From Pogona vitticeps (Eukaryota; Chordata; Lepidosauria; Squamata; Agamidae): 64,000 nucleotides of DNA. Below the pieces are notes generated by a model that saw nothing but the letters and a program-made list of their open reading frames with translations, was not told the DNA's origin and ran no database searches. Made by a program: the position numbers and the translations under genes. Shown here piece by piece: positions 48,121-58,689 of this stretch. Location of the stretch: positions 18,660,501 through 18,724,500 of the forward strand of contig NC_135786.1 in NCBI RefSeq assembly GCF_051106095.1. Reading direction: 5' to 3'. Each line of letters starts with the position of its first letter. The stretch's first letter is position 1.

Positions 48121-48483
48121 TAGGTGGAGCTAGTCAGCCTTGGGAGGCAGCCCGTCTAGGAGAAGGAAAACTCTGATTTCAAACCTCCACTGCCTTGTGG
48201 CTATATCCACTGATGGAAAAGCCTTCAAGAGTAAACCTTGAGGCAAAATCTGGAGTCCCATAGGCAGTTCGTGTCGTTCTGGCAACTCCTGCAACGTCAC
48301 TAGAACCAGTTGTATTGGCTCTTGCCTTTCCATTGGACAATTTCAGCAATGTGGAGAGGGGGGATTTGCTGCTTGGGTAACAGCCTATCCTCCATATTAT
48401 TCTACCCAGGCTTCGTGCTCTGGAGAGGACACACATACAGAGCACGTTATCATGGTCTTTCGAGACTGAAGGATGCCTAAGAA
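48121..48483 (+). mobile_element. Unclassified dispersed repeat, copy 2, with 21-bp target duplication
   Basis: The same repeat as 24325-24700. It is flanked by a perfect 21-bp direct repeat, 48100-48120 and 48484-48504 (beginning GTGGCTTTTGATTCCC). This proves insertion by a mechanism giving long target duplications, typical of non-LTR retrotransposition. The 3' end carries a small hairpin (GTCT, loop TTCG, AGAC) followed by TGAAGGATGCCTAAGAA. It lacks an obvious tRNA head, so it is either the truncated 3' end of a LINE or a SINE of another origin. Confidence 0.88.
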
Positions 48484-48504
48484 GTGGCTTTTGATTCCCA
48501 AGGG

Positions 48505-49534
48505 CTCCTGAAGACCAGATTTTCTCTCCCTCTTCTGTTAACCATTTTACTGAAAGATGGACGAGGGCAGCAATGGGGTGGGGAAAAGCAAAATCCAAAA
48601 TATATATATAGCTAAGCCAATGGTAGAGGCAGCCCTAGATGTTGGAAATAAAACCCACGGACAGGCCTGTTCGTGAGCAGACCATTTTGTATATCCTTGG
48701 CTTATATCTGAAATTATTAAAGGAGTGAGTGAGTGTGCGTGCGCGCGTATGTTTTGAGAAAAGAGAAGGAAAACCAAAGTTTGTCCCAATTGAGATGCCA
48801 AAACAAGAAATAAATAAAATGATAGTATTGGGAGAAGGGAAGGGCATTGCCAAAAATAGTTTATAGATTTGAACTCCTCCAGGAGTGGGTTTCCTGGCTC
48901 CCACTGGATCCTCAGGTTTTGCATAAGGCTCATTATGTTAGCAGTTCTGTCTGTAGCAACACCATCCCACACCCTTTCCTAGGTCCTCTTTGCTCATCAG
49001 TAGATACCACCAAGCACAATGCTTCACACCTCTGGGCCAATGTGTGAGACTAAGATGCAAGACGAGTTTAGAAAACACTGTTATTTCAAGGTTTCCCTCT
49101 TTCTCCTTCCTTCTCATTTTAAAATAGATTCAGTTACTGACCAGGGAATCCTCCTTGCTGAACCGGTAATTCAGGAGGGAGAAATACTTGTATCCAGATA
49201 CTGTATCTGTGTGCCACAGGATAGCATGATAAAACAGAGGGTGGGCAAGAGACGGTACTTTAATTCTTTATATTTGTGGCAATCACCATTTTAAATACGA
49301 TTTATGTTTACAAATATTCTCCCTTCCCTCCAGCAAAATCAGGTGACAAACAGGTTATCACAGATATATCCCCATGTTATCGTTCACATCAACCAGAACT
49401 TGGGGATGGCAATAGTTGGTGCTTGGACTACAGTTCCCAGAATGCTCCAGATAGCATTAACTGCTACTGTATATTCTCAGAGTTCTAGTCTCCAGTTGTT
49501 TTGTTCAATAACATGCAAAAGAGCAGCGTTCTAG
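48505..49534. other. Unclassified DNA, no gene seen
   Basis: No gene. Short GT/GC-rich run at 48722-48750. Confidence 0.4.
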
Positions 49535-49676
49535 CAGTATCCCTGTGAGGTAGGTTAGACTAACCAAGAGAGTGATCAACCCAGAGTCAACCGGTGTGAG
49601 GTTCAAAGTTCTTGGACATTAAAGTTACCATTTTCCAAGTCCCTATTCGACACTCTGCTCACAGCACCATAATGAC
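49535..49676 (-). mobile_element. MIR-like SINE, antisense
   Basis: Plus strand: CCCTGTGAGGTAGGTTAGAC (MIR-type 3' half, reversed), AACCCAGAGTCAACCGGTG, then AAGTCCCTATTCGACACTC and GCTCACAGCACCATAATG (reversed head). Old. Confidence 0.55.
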
Positions 49677-49682
49677 TCTCTT

Positions 49683-49812
49683 TATAACTCAGTGATTTAG
49701 GTATCTGGCTGTGGAGCCAGAGGCTGGGAGTTCAATTCCCCACTGTGCCTCCTTGACAGGGCCTAGATTCCATGATTCATAGGGTCCCTTTCAGCTCCAC
49801 AGTTCTGAGATG
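49683..49812 (+). mobile_element. tRNA-headed SINE with CR1-like tail
   Basis: The head is AACTCAGTGATTTAGGTATC, then GGGAGTTCAATTCCCC (B box) and CTGTGCCTCCTTGACAGGGC. It goes directly into TCATAGGGTCCCTTTCAGCT and CCACAGTTCTGAGATGATTA, a CR1-type 3' end. So this shares its head with family B but has a short body and a CR1-type tail, head-to-head with the MIR-like SINE beside it. Confidence 0.65.
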
Positions 49813-50249
49813 ATTACAGTATATGTTCTCTCTGCCTTATAGGATAACCCTATGCTCCAGTTAATACCCGGGAGACTAATAGAAATAAGCATTGAAATTA
49901 AGGGGGAAGGAATTGTGATTGAATTTGCAACAAGGAGATGGCTAAGGGATAAGACTGTTTGCTTTAGCTTGAGCTGTATACTAAGAAAGTAGGTGGGGAC
50001 AATTATGACCAACAACTTCATTTATTTTTACAAGTTTCTTCTTGATGTTTGTTGCTTTATTGGCTTCTGTTGCTCCACCCCTTTTTTACTGTAGCAATAG
50101 GAAGATACAAAAGCCTGTACAGCATTCAGTACAGTACTGAGCACTGATCAGGATAACATAATTTCATAGGGTGAAATCCAGTTGCTTTGTCACATGTGCA
50201 AAATTCAAACAGCATGACATTCAGTCACTTCTAGCCAGGAATTAATAAA

Positions 50250-50690
50250 TTGTTGGGATTCTCGTCTGTATGCCTGATGAGAGGGTATGCACCATCCTCC
50301 AGGAGTGACTCGTTAAATAGAAGCCATAATTCATTCAAAATGTGGTGTTGGAAGTTGACTTTATGGATATTGTGGCCCATCGGAAAAAGAAATAAATGGG
50401 TTGTAGATCAAATAAAGCCTGAATTCTCACGAGAAGCTCACATTATCAAAATGAAGCTATTATACTTTAGACATATCACAAGAAGACAAGACTCACTGGA
50501 AAAGACAAAAAATACTAGAAAAAGTAGATGGCAATAAAGAAGACCTAAAATAAGATGAATTGATTCAATAAAAAAAGCCATTGCCTTTGGTTTGAAAAAC
50601 TGGAGCATGGCTGTTAATGGCAGCTCTTCTTAAAGATCATGAATGTTTAGGGCCTCTGTTAGGTCAAAAACAACTGGACAGCACAGAACA
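50250..50690 (+). mobile_element. Old RTE-type LINE, 3' fragment
   Basis: Decayed RTE carboxy terminus: QIKPEFSREAHIIKMKLLYF, then RHITRRQDSLEK, and the segment after it. The 3' end is AGGTCAAAAACAACTGGACA, then GCACAGAACAA. Same lineage as 17040-17365 and 60856-61100. Confidence 0.7.
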
Positions 50691-50978
50691 ATACATATAT
50701 TCATTTGCATACAGTATTTGTAATTGTGTGACACAATAAAATATCTACAAACCACTTACATCAGAATATGGCTTTAATTCAGCAGAAAATATAAATTGGT
50801 CAATGGGATGTTAATGGCAAAGTAAATGTTTCATAATACATGAGTGAGAGTGTGTTTCCTGCTGTATTTGGAGAGTTGTAGTACACACGCACAAACAATC
50901 TTCCAATCTGTTGTTGTTAGTACCTGTTTAAAACAGAATACAGTCTCTGCCTCTGAGATTATATGGCTCAGGTGTTTC

Positions 50979-51022
50979 TGGGTGGGGTGTATGACCACTG
51001 AGGAGGTCATACACCCCACCCA
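50979..51022. repeat. Perfect 18-bp hairpin, 8-base loop
   Basis: TGGGTGGGGTGTATGACC (50979-50996) and its exact reverse complement GGTCATACACCCCACCCA (51005-51022) surround ACTGAGGA. The surrounding block, 50930-51160, looks like an old repeat I cannot name. Confidence 0.95.
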
Positions 51023-51169
51023 ATGAAAAGCCTTCAAGAATACTTGTCTTTACCGTTCGATGCAATGGCATTCTATTGGTGGTGGACAATCTGTTTGGCC
51101 TCTCAAAAACACATTCCCATCTCCCTGCTTTACTCTTCCAGAAGCTCAAGAAACTGCATATAAAGCCAG

Positions 51170-51300
51170 CTCTGCTTTTTTTATCCTCACAACAAGTAGG
51201 CTGGAGTGAATGATAATAATTGACCCCTCAATCAGCCAGTGAGCTCCAGAGCTGAGAAAGGGTTTGTAGCTGGTCTTTTCTGACCTAACACGACCTTCCA
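51170..51300 (-). mobile_element. MIR-like SINE fragment, antisense
   Basis: TATCCTCACAACAAGTAGGC, then CAGCCAGTGAGCTCCAGAGC and AGAAAGGGTTTGTAGCTGGT, is the reversed middle of a MIR-type SINE. Confidence 0.45.
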
Positions 51301-52082
51301 ACATGTGTTGTTCTGTACCATTGCACTGCTTCCGATTCTAACTACTATATCAACCTTTTAAAGGCTCTGCATTTTTTAATGAATATCTCCAATAATAACG
51401 TCAGAACATTGTACAAAAGAGTCTGGAAGGCCTTTTGTGGTGTTGGTGGGGGTTAGGAAACAGAGTCTGCTTTCTAATAGGTGCATCTCTTCCCCTTCTG
51501 ACTTCCTCCTTTGATAGCACACAAACCTCAGTTATCACTCAAGGCGTTTTAGCTGCTAGTTTTACAGTGTTTGTGTTATGCATGTTTTACGTTGAGACCT
51601 GTTTTGCTTCTTATCTCCTACTCTGGATGTGCACAACCCACAAGCCAACATACTGTTCTGTTGAACTTTTTCATCCTCATCTCCCCCCCCCCCAAGCATC
51701 CCTCCACTTTTTGCTTTTGATTGTGTGTGAGAAATACGATCCTTTGTTTCTTTTTTGGGGAACAATTCACTTTCAAGTTACATTGCTGTTTCCTAGTCTC
51801 TGCATTTGCCTGACCCATTAACGCTGTTGCAGTTAAATCTCAGGTTACTGGTGGTGGGGTATCCATCTTATTTACTGGCCCTGGTTCTGTCACTTTACGA
51901 GCAGCCTAGCATACAGAAATAAACTTCCCAGACACCACCACCCCCAAAAAGAAAAACCAATGAAAAATGGGGAAGGAGAAATATGGATCTCCTCCGTTTT
52001 TAGGGATAAAGAACAACTAGTAGGAAACACACACACACACTTCTCCCTAGGTGTTCACGCTTCTGAACAACAACAATAATCT
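51301..52082. other. Unclassified DNA, no gene seen
   Basis: No gene. The 128-codon hydrophobic plus-strand frame at 51435-51821 crosses a C run (51682-51693) and has no domain pattern. An AC run lies at 52028-52040. Confidence 0.4.
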
Positions 52083-52203
52083 TAGAACTATAGAGGACCT
52101 TATGGATCATTGAGTCCAACCCTGTCAAGGAGGCATAGCCAGGAATTGAATTTCCAAATTCTGGCTCCGCAACCACATACCTAAACCACTAAGCATCTCT
52201 GGA
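52083..52203 (-). mobile_element. tRNA-headed SINE with CR1-like tail, antisense
   Basis: Plus strand: AGAACTATAGAGGACCTTAT, then GAGTCCAACCCTGTCAAGGA (reversed CR1-type tail), then AGGAATTGAATTTCC (reversed B box) and ACATACCTAAACCACTAAGC (reversed head). A partner of 49683-49812 in reverse. It abuts the LINE frame on its right. Confidence 0.7.
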
Positions 52204-53022
52204 GTGGCAGAGGGAGCTTACTTTGCCAAATTTCTTTGTGGCAGGCTTTTGCTAAAAAGCAGAGGAATAAAAACCAAGTCCATTTGTAATAAAGGAAGTG
52301 TGGCATCTACTCCTAGAGGACAATTTCCAATTGAGTGGTTAAAAGCAGTCCTAAATAAATTGCAAGTAATGGGCTTCTCTCCTCAAGTAATATTAAGCAT
52401 GCAATGGGATGAAGCAAAATCAGCCCTTAAACAAAGAATAATGGATATGGTAAGACAGGTAGATCTCAGTAGATGCCTCAATTTTAGAGCAATAGATATG
52501 CATAAATATCGTCCGCTCCCTATGGCCTACCTATCACAGCTTGAGACGTATAAGTTTAGGAAAGCCTTTACTCTGGCTAGATGCGAGGCTTTCCCTTCTG
52601 CGGTGTTGGAAGGCAGATTTAAGAAAATCCCGAGGGAACAGAGATTCTGCCCTTGTGGCTCTGGCGAGATAGAATCTACCGAGCACATGATGCTAAGGTG
52701 TAACAGGCATAATAAGATCCGAGGAAAATATATTACACCTCTCTTAAAAGATATGGCAGGTCAATCAGATTCGGACTACTGTAATCAATTGCTAACTGAC
52801 CAAAATTGGACTACTACAGAACTGGTAGCGAAATTTTGAACAGCATGCTATAGCAGAATAGACAGCTAAACCCTTAGACTTTGGTCTTAAATTGCTATAT
52901 TTGCTGTTTTAGATATTTTACTTTTTGTATGTCTGGTATGGCTCTTTGTAGTGCATACTAGTCTTTGAAGTTTTATATTCAATTTTGTATGGCTTGATGC
53001 CGTAGCAATAAAGTATGTATAT
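52204..53022 (+). mobile_element. Non-LTR LINE, carboxy terminus and 3' UTR
   Basis: A 211-codon open frame (52204-52839) has no internal stop. It includes a tryptophan and basic region, HKYRPLPMAYLSQLETYKFR near residues 99-118, and a zinc-binding-like pattern CPCGSGEIESTEHMMLRC (C-x-C-x9-H-x4-C) at about 148-165. Such a knuckle ends the ORF2 of several LINE clades. The UTR ends in TGCCGTAGCAATAAAGTATG and a GTAT-type tail. The frame is entered without an ATG (GTG at 52204), so this is a 5'-truncated copy. The clade is not resolved. The openness of 636 bases suggests a young copy. Confidence 0.8.
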
Positions 53023-53029
53023 AAGTAAG

Positions 53030-53240
53030 GAAGTGTGGTATGGTGGTCAGAGTGCTACATCAGGCATTGTGGAGAACTGGGTTGAAATTCCCACTCAACT
53101 ATTGTGCTCACGTGGTGACATTAGACCAGTCAACTATCTCAGAGCTTAACCTACCTCGCAGGATTTTTGTAAGTATAAAAGGGAGGAAGAATTAAAGACA
53201 TTGTTCCATGTTTCTTTAAGAAAGGCACAATATGAATGCA
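53030..53240 (+). mobile_element. MIR-like SINE
   Basis: Head GGTATGGTGGTCAGAGTGCT, B box near TGGGTTGAAATTCCCAC, then CAACTATCTCAGAGCTTAAC, CCTACCTCGCAGGATTTTTG and AAAGGCACAATATGAATGCA at the end. The order matches MIR-type SINEs with a CORE-like middle. Confidence 0.7.
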
Positions 53241-53414
53241 ATATTAAAATGCTGAATTGTATTACAGAAAGACTGAACTGAAATCCTTGCTGACCATTTG
53301 GACCAGCTATTCAGCCATTCCATTCATAAGTGAAGCCCTCATATAATGCAGAGAGAAAATATATCTGGGTTGGCCCTTTCCCATGAACAAGTAATATTGT
53401 GATATGGAAGTGAA

Positions 53415-53650
53415 AGAGAGCCATGGAGGCATAGTGGTTAGAGTGTTGGACAAGAGATCATAGGAATTGGGTTCAAATGGCCACTTAAATCATGAAACTC
53501 ACTAGTAAGACTGAGTCAAGTCACATTCTGTTAGCCTGGCCTGCCTCTCAAGGTTGATGTGAGGGAAAAGTGGGAGAGAGGAAACCTATGTACATTAAGA
53601 AACCGACTCAAGAATATGCAAGACGTACGTGTCACAAATAAATAATAAAC
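53415..53650 (+). mobile_element. MIR-like SINE, second copy
   Basis: Head GGAGGCATAGTGGTTAGAGT, B box ATTGGGTTCAAATGG, then GTTAGCCTGGCCTGCCTCTC, AAGGTTGATGTGAGGG and a tail with AAATAAATAATAAA. Same family as the copy 175 bp to the left, same strand. Confidence 0.7.
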
Positions 53651-53659
53651 ACCATTAAG

Positions 53660-53850
53660 AGCCAGTGTGATGTTGTGGATAGAGTGAGGGAGGACTAGGA
53701 CTTAGAAGAGCTGGATTCAATTCCTGATTTAATCATGAAAACTAACTGGGGGGGGGTGGAACAGATAAAAACCCTCCCTAAATATCTCAAATACCTTGAA
53801 AACCCTATTGGGATAATTATAGTTTGGATGTGATTTGAGAGTACATAACA
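53660..53850 (+). mobile_element. SINE family D
   Basis: GAGCCAGTGTGATGTTGTGG, GGACTAGGACTTAGAAGAGC, a B box near GGATTCAATTCCTG, then AAATATCTCAAATACCTTGA and AAACCCTATTGGGATAATTA. Plus-strand version of the copies at 22300, 26855 and 30425. Third SINE in the run. Confidence 0.72.
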
Positions 53851-56143
53851 CATGTAAGACACACAATCCACTAATGAGTATTTGTTAGCAAGAAGGTGAA
53901 GGTGAGAGAGAGATAGGAGAAGAAATAGATCGTGATTCAGGACAGATCTTCAGCATAACCCAGTGATCATGCCTGATCCCCATCTTCCATATTTATAATG
54001 AGGGCTGGTCCAAAACATTTTGCTGATAGAAGCAAAAGACAAAGTGGTGCCCCTTTAGTTTATAAGTCAAAACTGAAGTGACAGCAAAAATCAGATAATC
54101 ATCTCCTCCATACCTGAAGCAGCATACTGTACTAGTACAGAAGGTTGCATGGCATACATACAGTACATACACAACTCTGACCTCCAGCTGAACTGGGAAC
54201 AAACCGAGCATTCATAAGGAACAATTTAGGGCTTCCCCATCAACCCCACCATCTGAGGCCTGAGATGATTGCCTCATTCTGCCTAATGGTACGGCCAAGC
54301 CTGCTTATAACACCTTAACTAAAAAACCATCAACCAGTCCTGCTAAGAGAAGTAAAAGCTGTTTTGCACCATATTTAGTAGGGTCCTTTGTTAATCAGTC
54401 CCTAAATAATAGAATTTCCTTTGCCCCTTCAAACTCACTGAATGACAGACAGAATGATAGCCTATTATTAGCCATGATAGCTAGGAGTTATAGTCTTGTT
54501 TTTCCCCACTGTGTTTCCACCATACTTGACAGAATATCACTGCTCATTTTTCTCTGAAATATACATGGGAAACTACTCTGATTAAAGCCTCTCCTTTTCT
54601 CCAAATTATTCCTAACAATTGTCTTCTAGGCACAAAACATATGAAAGTCATAAGTCTGCACTTGACACTTGATGATGTCATTATCTAACCATGAGTGTTA
54701 AAGCTGGAAGTGAAAGACATGGAATTACTCACTATGTCTTCATTTTTCAAAAAATGACCCAGCCTGAGATGTTTTACAGAGACATTGGCATGACATTGAT
54801 CATTTATAAATTGGAAGAGTTGATTTTCCTTTCCCTTCCTTCCTTTCTCTTTCTGTCTCTCTACTGGAGGGCTGAGTTGTGTGTACAGTATGTACGTATA
54901 CCATGTAATCGTTCCTGGACCTTCTGAACTAGTATGCTGCTTAATTAGCTCTGTGTCTCCAGGAAAGGGTGGGAAGGCTGCCCTGGATTTTATGGGAAGA
55001 TGATAGATGACAGGCTATTCAGAGCTTGGAAGACATGGGAAGACTACAGGTCCCAGAATCCTTTCATCAGGCTTTGGGAAGTTCCAAGACCAATAAGTAC
55101 AAGAGATAACTCTTGAGCTCTGGAGGACTGTACCATAAATGAAGCATTTATTTTAAAAGCTGTTAATTAGATCTGTTTTAGTTTGGTGGATCAGAAAAAT
55201 TCAGCCGACAAGTGTGAAACTTAATGGTTTCCTTCCCCACTCCAACATGTTATAGACACATAATCTTGCAAAACAACATGAGATATGTTGATGCCCAGAC
55301 CTAGCTATTGCACCATCTAATCTGTTCTGTTTTATATACTGTTTTGTTGTTCTTCAGTGCTTTCCTAGTCCTTTCAAAGGTTATTCTTTCTGCTGGGCTG
55401 GCTCCAGGAAGATTCAGAGAGATCAGATTTCTTTGTTCCAGCCCAACAGCGAAGAAGTGAAACCTCCCCCACGAAGAGATGTAAATAAAATTTAGTGAGA
55501 AGTTGTAAAACAGGGCAGGCGGGTTTCAGCTTGCGACCTAAAGAGTTTGAGCTTTATTTACTTTCCTTCTTTGCTCTGCTGCTGGTTACACTGGAAGGAC
55601 TTCATTAAGGGGGAATCTAGTTACTTAATCATGCAGCCCAAACTGTCAGTGGCCTTTTCAGCTTTCTGCTGTATCTTTTATTCAAAGAGCTGAGGCCATG
55701 TCTGATATTGCCACCGGCTGCTGTTTTCAAGGGACAGAATTCCTCTTGAGAGTTCAAGAGCATTTACTGTATATGTGTTTTGGATTAGAAACAAGGCTGA
55801 AGTCAAGCTCTATGTAAAGAGATCCTTTTAAAAAGAGGAATCAGTCAACCACACACACACATACTGTACACATAAAGAATACAAAATTATTTTGGCACCT
55901 TTAAGACTAACTGCTATATTTTGATGTGAACTTCCTTTTTGGTGGTGGGGGTGGTATATGAAAACTTAACCCATCATACAAATACTTCCATAGCTCTCTT
56001 TTAAGAGTTGACACTCCTGTCTCCCCTTGCAGGTTTTTTGTGTATACCACAGTGCCATGAACAGCAGGGAAATTCAGGCCATAGAGTCCCCTCCCCACTT
56101 CTTTATTATCATTTATGTAATTTGTTATTTATATGCTGCCTTC
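53851..56143. other. Mostly unique DNA, no gene seen
   Basis: About 2.3 kb with no gene. 55500-55760 is a smooth unique block, and an AC run lies at 55850-55860. Confidence 0.4.
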
Positions 56144-56155
56144 CCCCTTCTAGGG

Positions 56156-56503
56156 GGACATGGTGGCGCTGCGGGCTAAAACCGCTGAAGCCTGTGCTGC
56201 AGGGTCAGAAGACCAAGCAGTCGTAAGATCGAATCCACGCGACGGAGTGAGCGCCCATCGCTTGTCCCAGATCCCGCCAACCTAGCGGTTCGAAAGCATG
56301 AAAATGCAAGTAGATAAATAGGGACCACCTCGGTGGGAAGGTAACAACGTTCCGTGCCTAAGTCGCAGTGGCCATGTGACCACGGAAGATTGTCTTCGGA
56401 CAAAACGCTGGTTCTATGGCTTAGAAATGGGGATGAGCACCGCCCCCTAGAGTCGAACACGACTGGACAAAAATTGTCAAGGGGAACCTTTACCTTTACC
56501 TTT
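56156..56503 (+). mobile_element. Sauria-type SINE with target duplication
   Basis: Head GACATGGTGGCGCTGCGGGC, B-box region AAGATCGAATCCACGCGACG, body TAGATAAATAGGGACCACCT, BovB-like CCTAGAGTCGAACACGACTG, and the tail AACCTTTACCTTTACC. It is flanked by a 12-base repeat with one mismatch, CCCCTTCTAGGG at 56144-56155 against 56504-56515. CpGs are well preserved, so this is among the youngest SINEs here. Confidence 0.96.
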
Positions 56504-56515
56504 CCCCTTCTATGG

Positions 56516-57879
56516 GTACTCAAAGCAGCCTTCGTAATATTGTAAAACACAGAGGTAGCTAATTTCCCACAAAGTGGCCTTGTCACTCTGTCTCGTCATG
56601 GTGGTCAAAGAAAATAAAAAGATGCCAACCTGCAGAGATTTGACCAACATGCAGGGACAGCTAAAAAAAAATCAGCAAAGTGAAACATATAAAAGGCTGT
56701 TGGAAACACAGGCAATTTTTTCCCAAAGGCCATCCTACTGACATAGCAAAATAAATGAAATGATTGAAAACTTGAATTGGGGAGAGTGTTTACGTACTTA
56801 ATTTTTGCCACACAAGATCTGTCACAGGCCAGAAAACTGGCAATCCTACAGTATGAGGAGTCAACCCAATGTCCTGTTATGGTTTGTCATGTTATTTCCG
56901 CCAGTAGTACTAATTATGGATTGACAGGAAGGTGGTGATTTTTGCCCTCTCAAAAAACATACACTGCAGGTTGTCTATGGGGAAACCCACAACGTTTTGG
57001 TAGATCCCCTGATATTTTCAGAAACCCAGATATATTCAGAAACACAAGGGCCAAAATTTCAAACCATGCTGCAACTTAAGATCATTAGTTGCTGATGCTT
57101 TCCATATATAATGGTCATAGTGTTTTTTCAGGCGAGAGGAGTGGGTAATCAAAGACTTAGTTCACTAAATTTTGGAATATAAAATTGCATCTGATTCCTT
57201 TATTACGTCACTGGGCTATGTGAGGGAAAATGCCAAATCTATTCATCGTGAGTTAGTATGGAATTGAGCTGACTGTAGCTCGGACACAAATAGATCCAAA
57301 ACAGGAACTATCCTTTGTAAAAATACAGAAAACTGAAAATATGGGATGTTGCAACACTGATAAAACTTCATTCATTTTGGTTAAAAGAAGGATGTTTTCT
57401 TATTAAATGGCAATCTCTTTTGGAATATATGGAGACAAATAATGCATTGGGTAAAGGATATATGTTTTACAGCTTTTATATGAGTGTTGTAAAACAGTTG
57501 AATATATTTAGGTTTAGAGATACATCAAAATAACTGCTTAATGTGTTCGTGTTCTCATTCTTGACAATGATCCTGATCTCCTGGCTCAGAAGATGGATAA
57601 TTTATTTATTATATATGCATATTCAAACTAAACAGATCAAACATATTTATTTCTCGCACTTAGTGTAAAACCTATCAAATATATTTCTTATTTGCCATAG
57701 TGACAACTGATATTCAGACGTTCCCATTCCTTTAAATATGCATGTATTTTAGAACTTTTCATTTATATCATGTGTACTGTACAGATATGATAAAGCATTA
57801 TGAGAAGCTATAAAATACATACGCAATACATAAAACATATAAAATAATATATCATATGTATATTTTATAGATAGATACT
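56516..57879. other. Unclassified AT-rich DNA, no gene seen
   Basis: No gene or clear repeat in about 1.4 kb. 57600-57880 is very AT-rich with many TATA runs. Confidence 0.4.
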
Positions 57880-58050
57880 TAGTGTGGTGCCATGGATAGA
57901 ATGACTGACTAGGACTCAGAAGGTCTGGGTTCAAATCCTTGCTCATCCATGGAAACTTACTGGGGATGTGGAATTGGTAAAACTACTCCGTAAATATTTC
58001 AGTTTCCTTGAAAGCCCTACTGGCAATCTTACCTCTAAGCTGCATCAATC
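57880..58050 (+). mobile_element. SINE family D
   Basis: Head CTTAGTGTGGTGCCATGGAT, then GACTAGGACTCAGAAGGTCT, B box TGGGTTCAAATCC, GTAAATATTTCAGTTTCCTT and GAAAGCCCTACTGGCAATC. Best-preserved head of the family in this window. Confidence 0.75.
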
Positions 58051-58301
58051 CTACATAGCTAAGAGAGAGATTGTTTTTTAAGCACAGGGCATTTTAGGGA
58101 GAAGGAAACTGTGCATGCTTTCAAACTTCTGATCAAATCTAGATACAATCCAGTAATTACAATAACATATTCAGAATAATGAATTCACTCAATGGCCCAA
58201 AGTATCTTGCCTAATTACACTGGCATAACTTCTTGTGTTATATATTGCACTCATATTACAGTGGGGAAGAAAAATCCACATGGCTTTTCCTAGTTGTGAA
58301 A

Positions 58302-58321
58302 TGTGTGTGTGTGTGTGTGTG
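58302..58321. repeat. (GT)n microsatellite
   Basis: Ten GT units. Confidence 0.95.
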
Positions 58322-58417
58322 TTATAAGCCATGCATTCTTCATGACGTCTATAGAAGCAGTGCCTAAAAAAGGGCTGGACCCCAATTTTTAATTTTAATC
58401 CCAACTAGAGTAGCCTG

Positions 58418-58612
58418 TCCCTGGAAAAGACCCTGATGTTGCGAAAGAGTGAAGGCAAGAGGAGAAGGGGACTACAGAGGATGAGATGTCATTGAAGCTA
58501 CAAACATGAATTTGACCCAACTCTGGGTGGCAGTGGAAGACAGGAGGCCCTAGCGTGCTCTGGGCCATGGATCACGAAGAGTCAGACACAACTTAATGAC
58601 TAAACAACAACA
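58418..58612 (+). mobile_element. BovB LINE 3' tail (195 bp), target duplication
   Basis: TGGAAAAGACCCTGATGTTG, then the UTR to GACTAAACAACAACA. It is flanked by a perfect 11-bp duplication AGAGTAGCCTG at 58407-58417 and 58613-58623. It starts at almost the same 5' truncation point as the 31521 copy. Confidence 0.95.
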
Positions 58613-58689
58613 AAGAGTAGCCTGATTTAATCAATGGGTAAGTCAACACATACCGGTACATATATTCCATTGATTCAGTGGGTCCACCA

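Noticed and set aside
51435-51821. 128-codon plus-strand frame with hydrophobic stretches
   Set aside because: Composition follows T-rich DNA, it crosses a C homopolymer, and it has no conserved motif.
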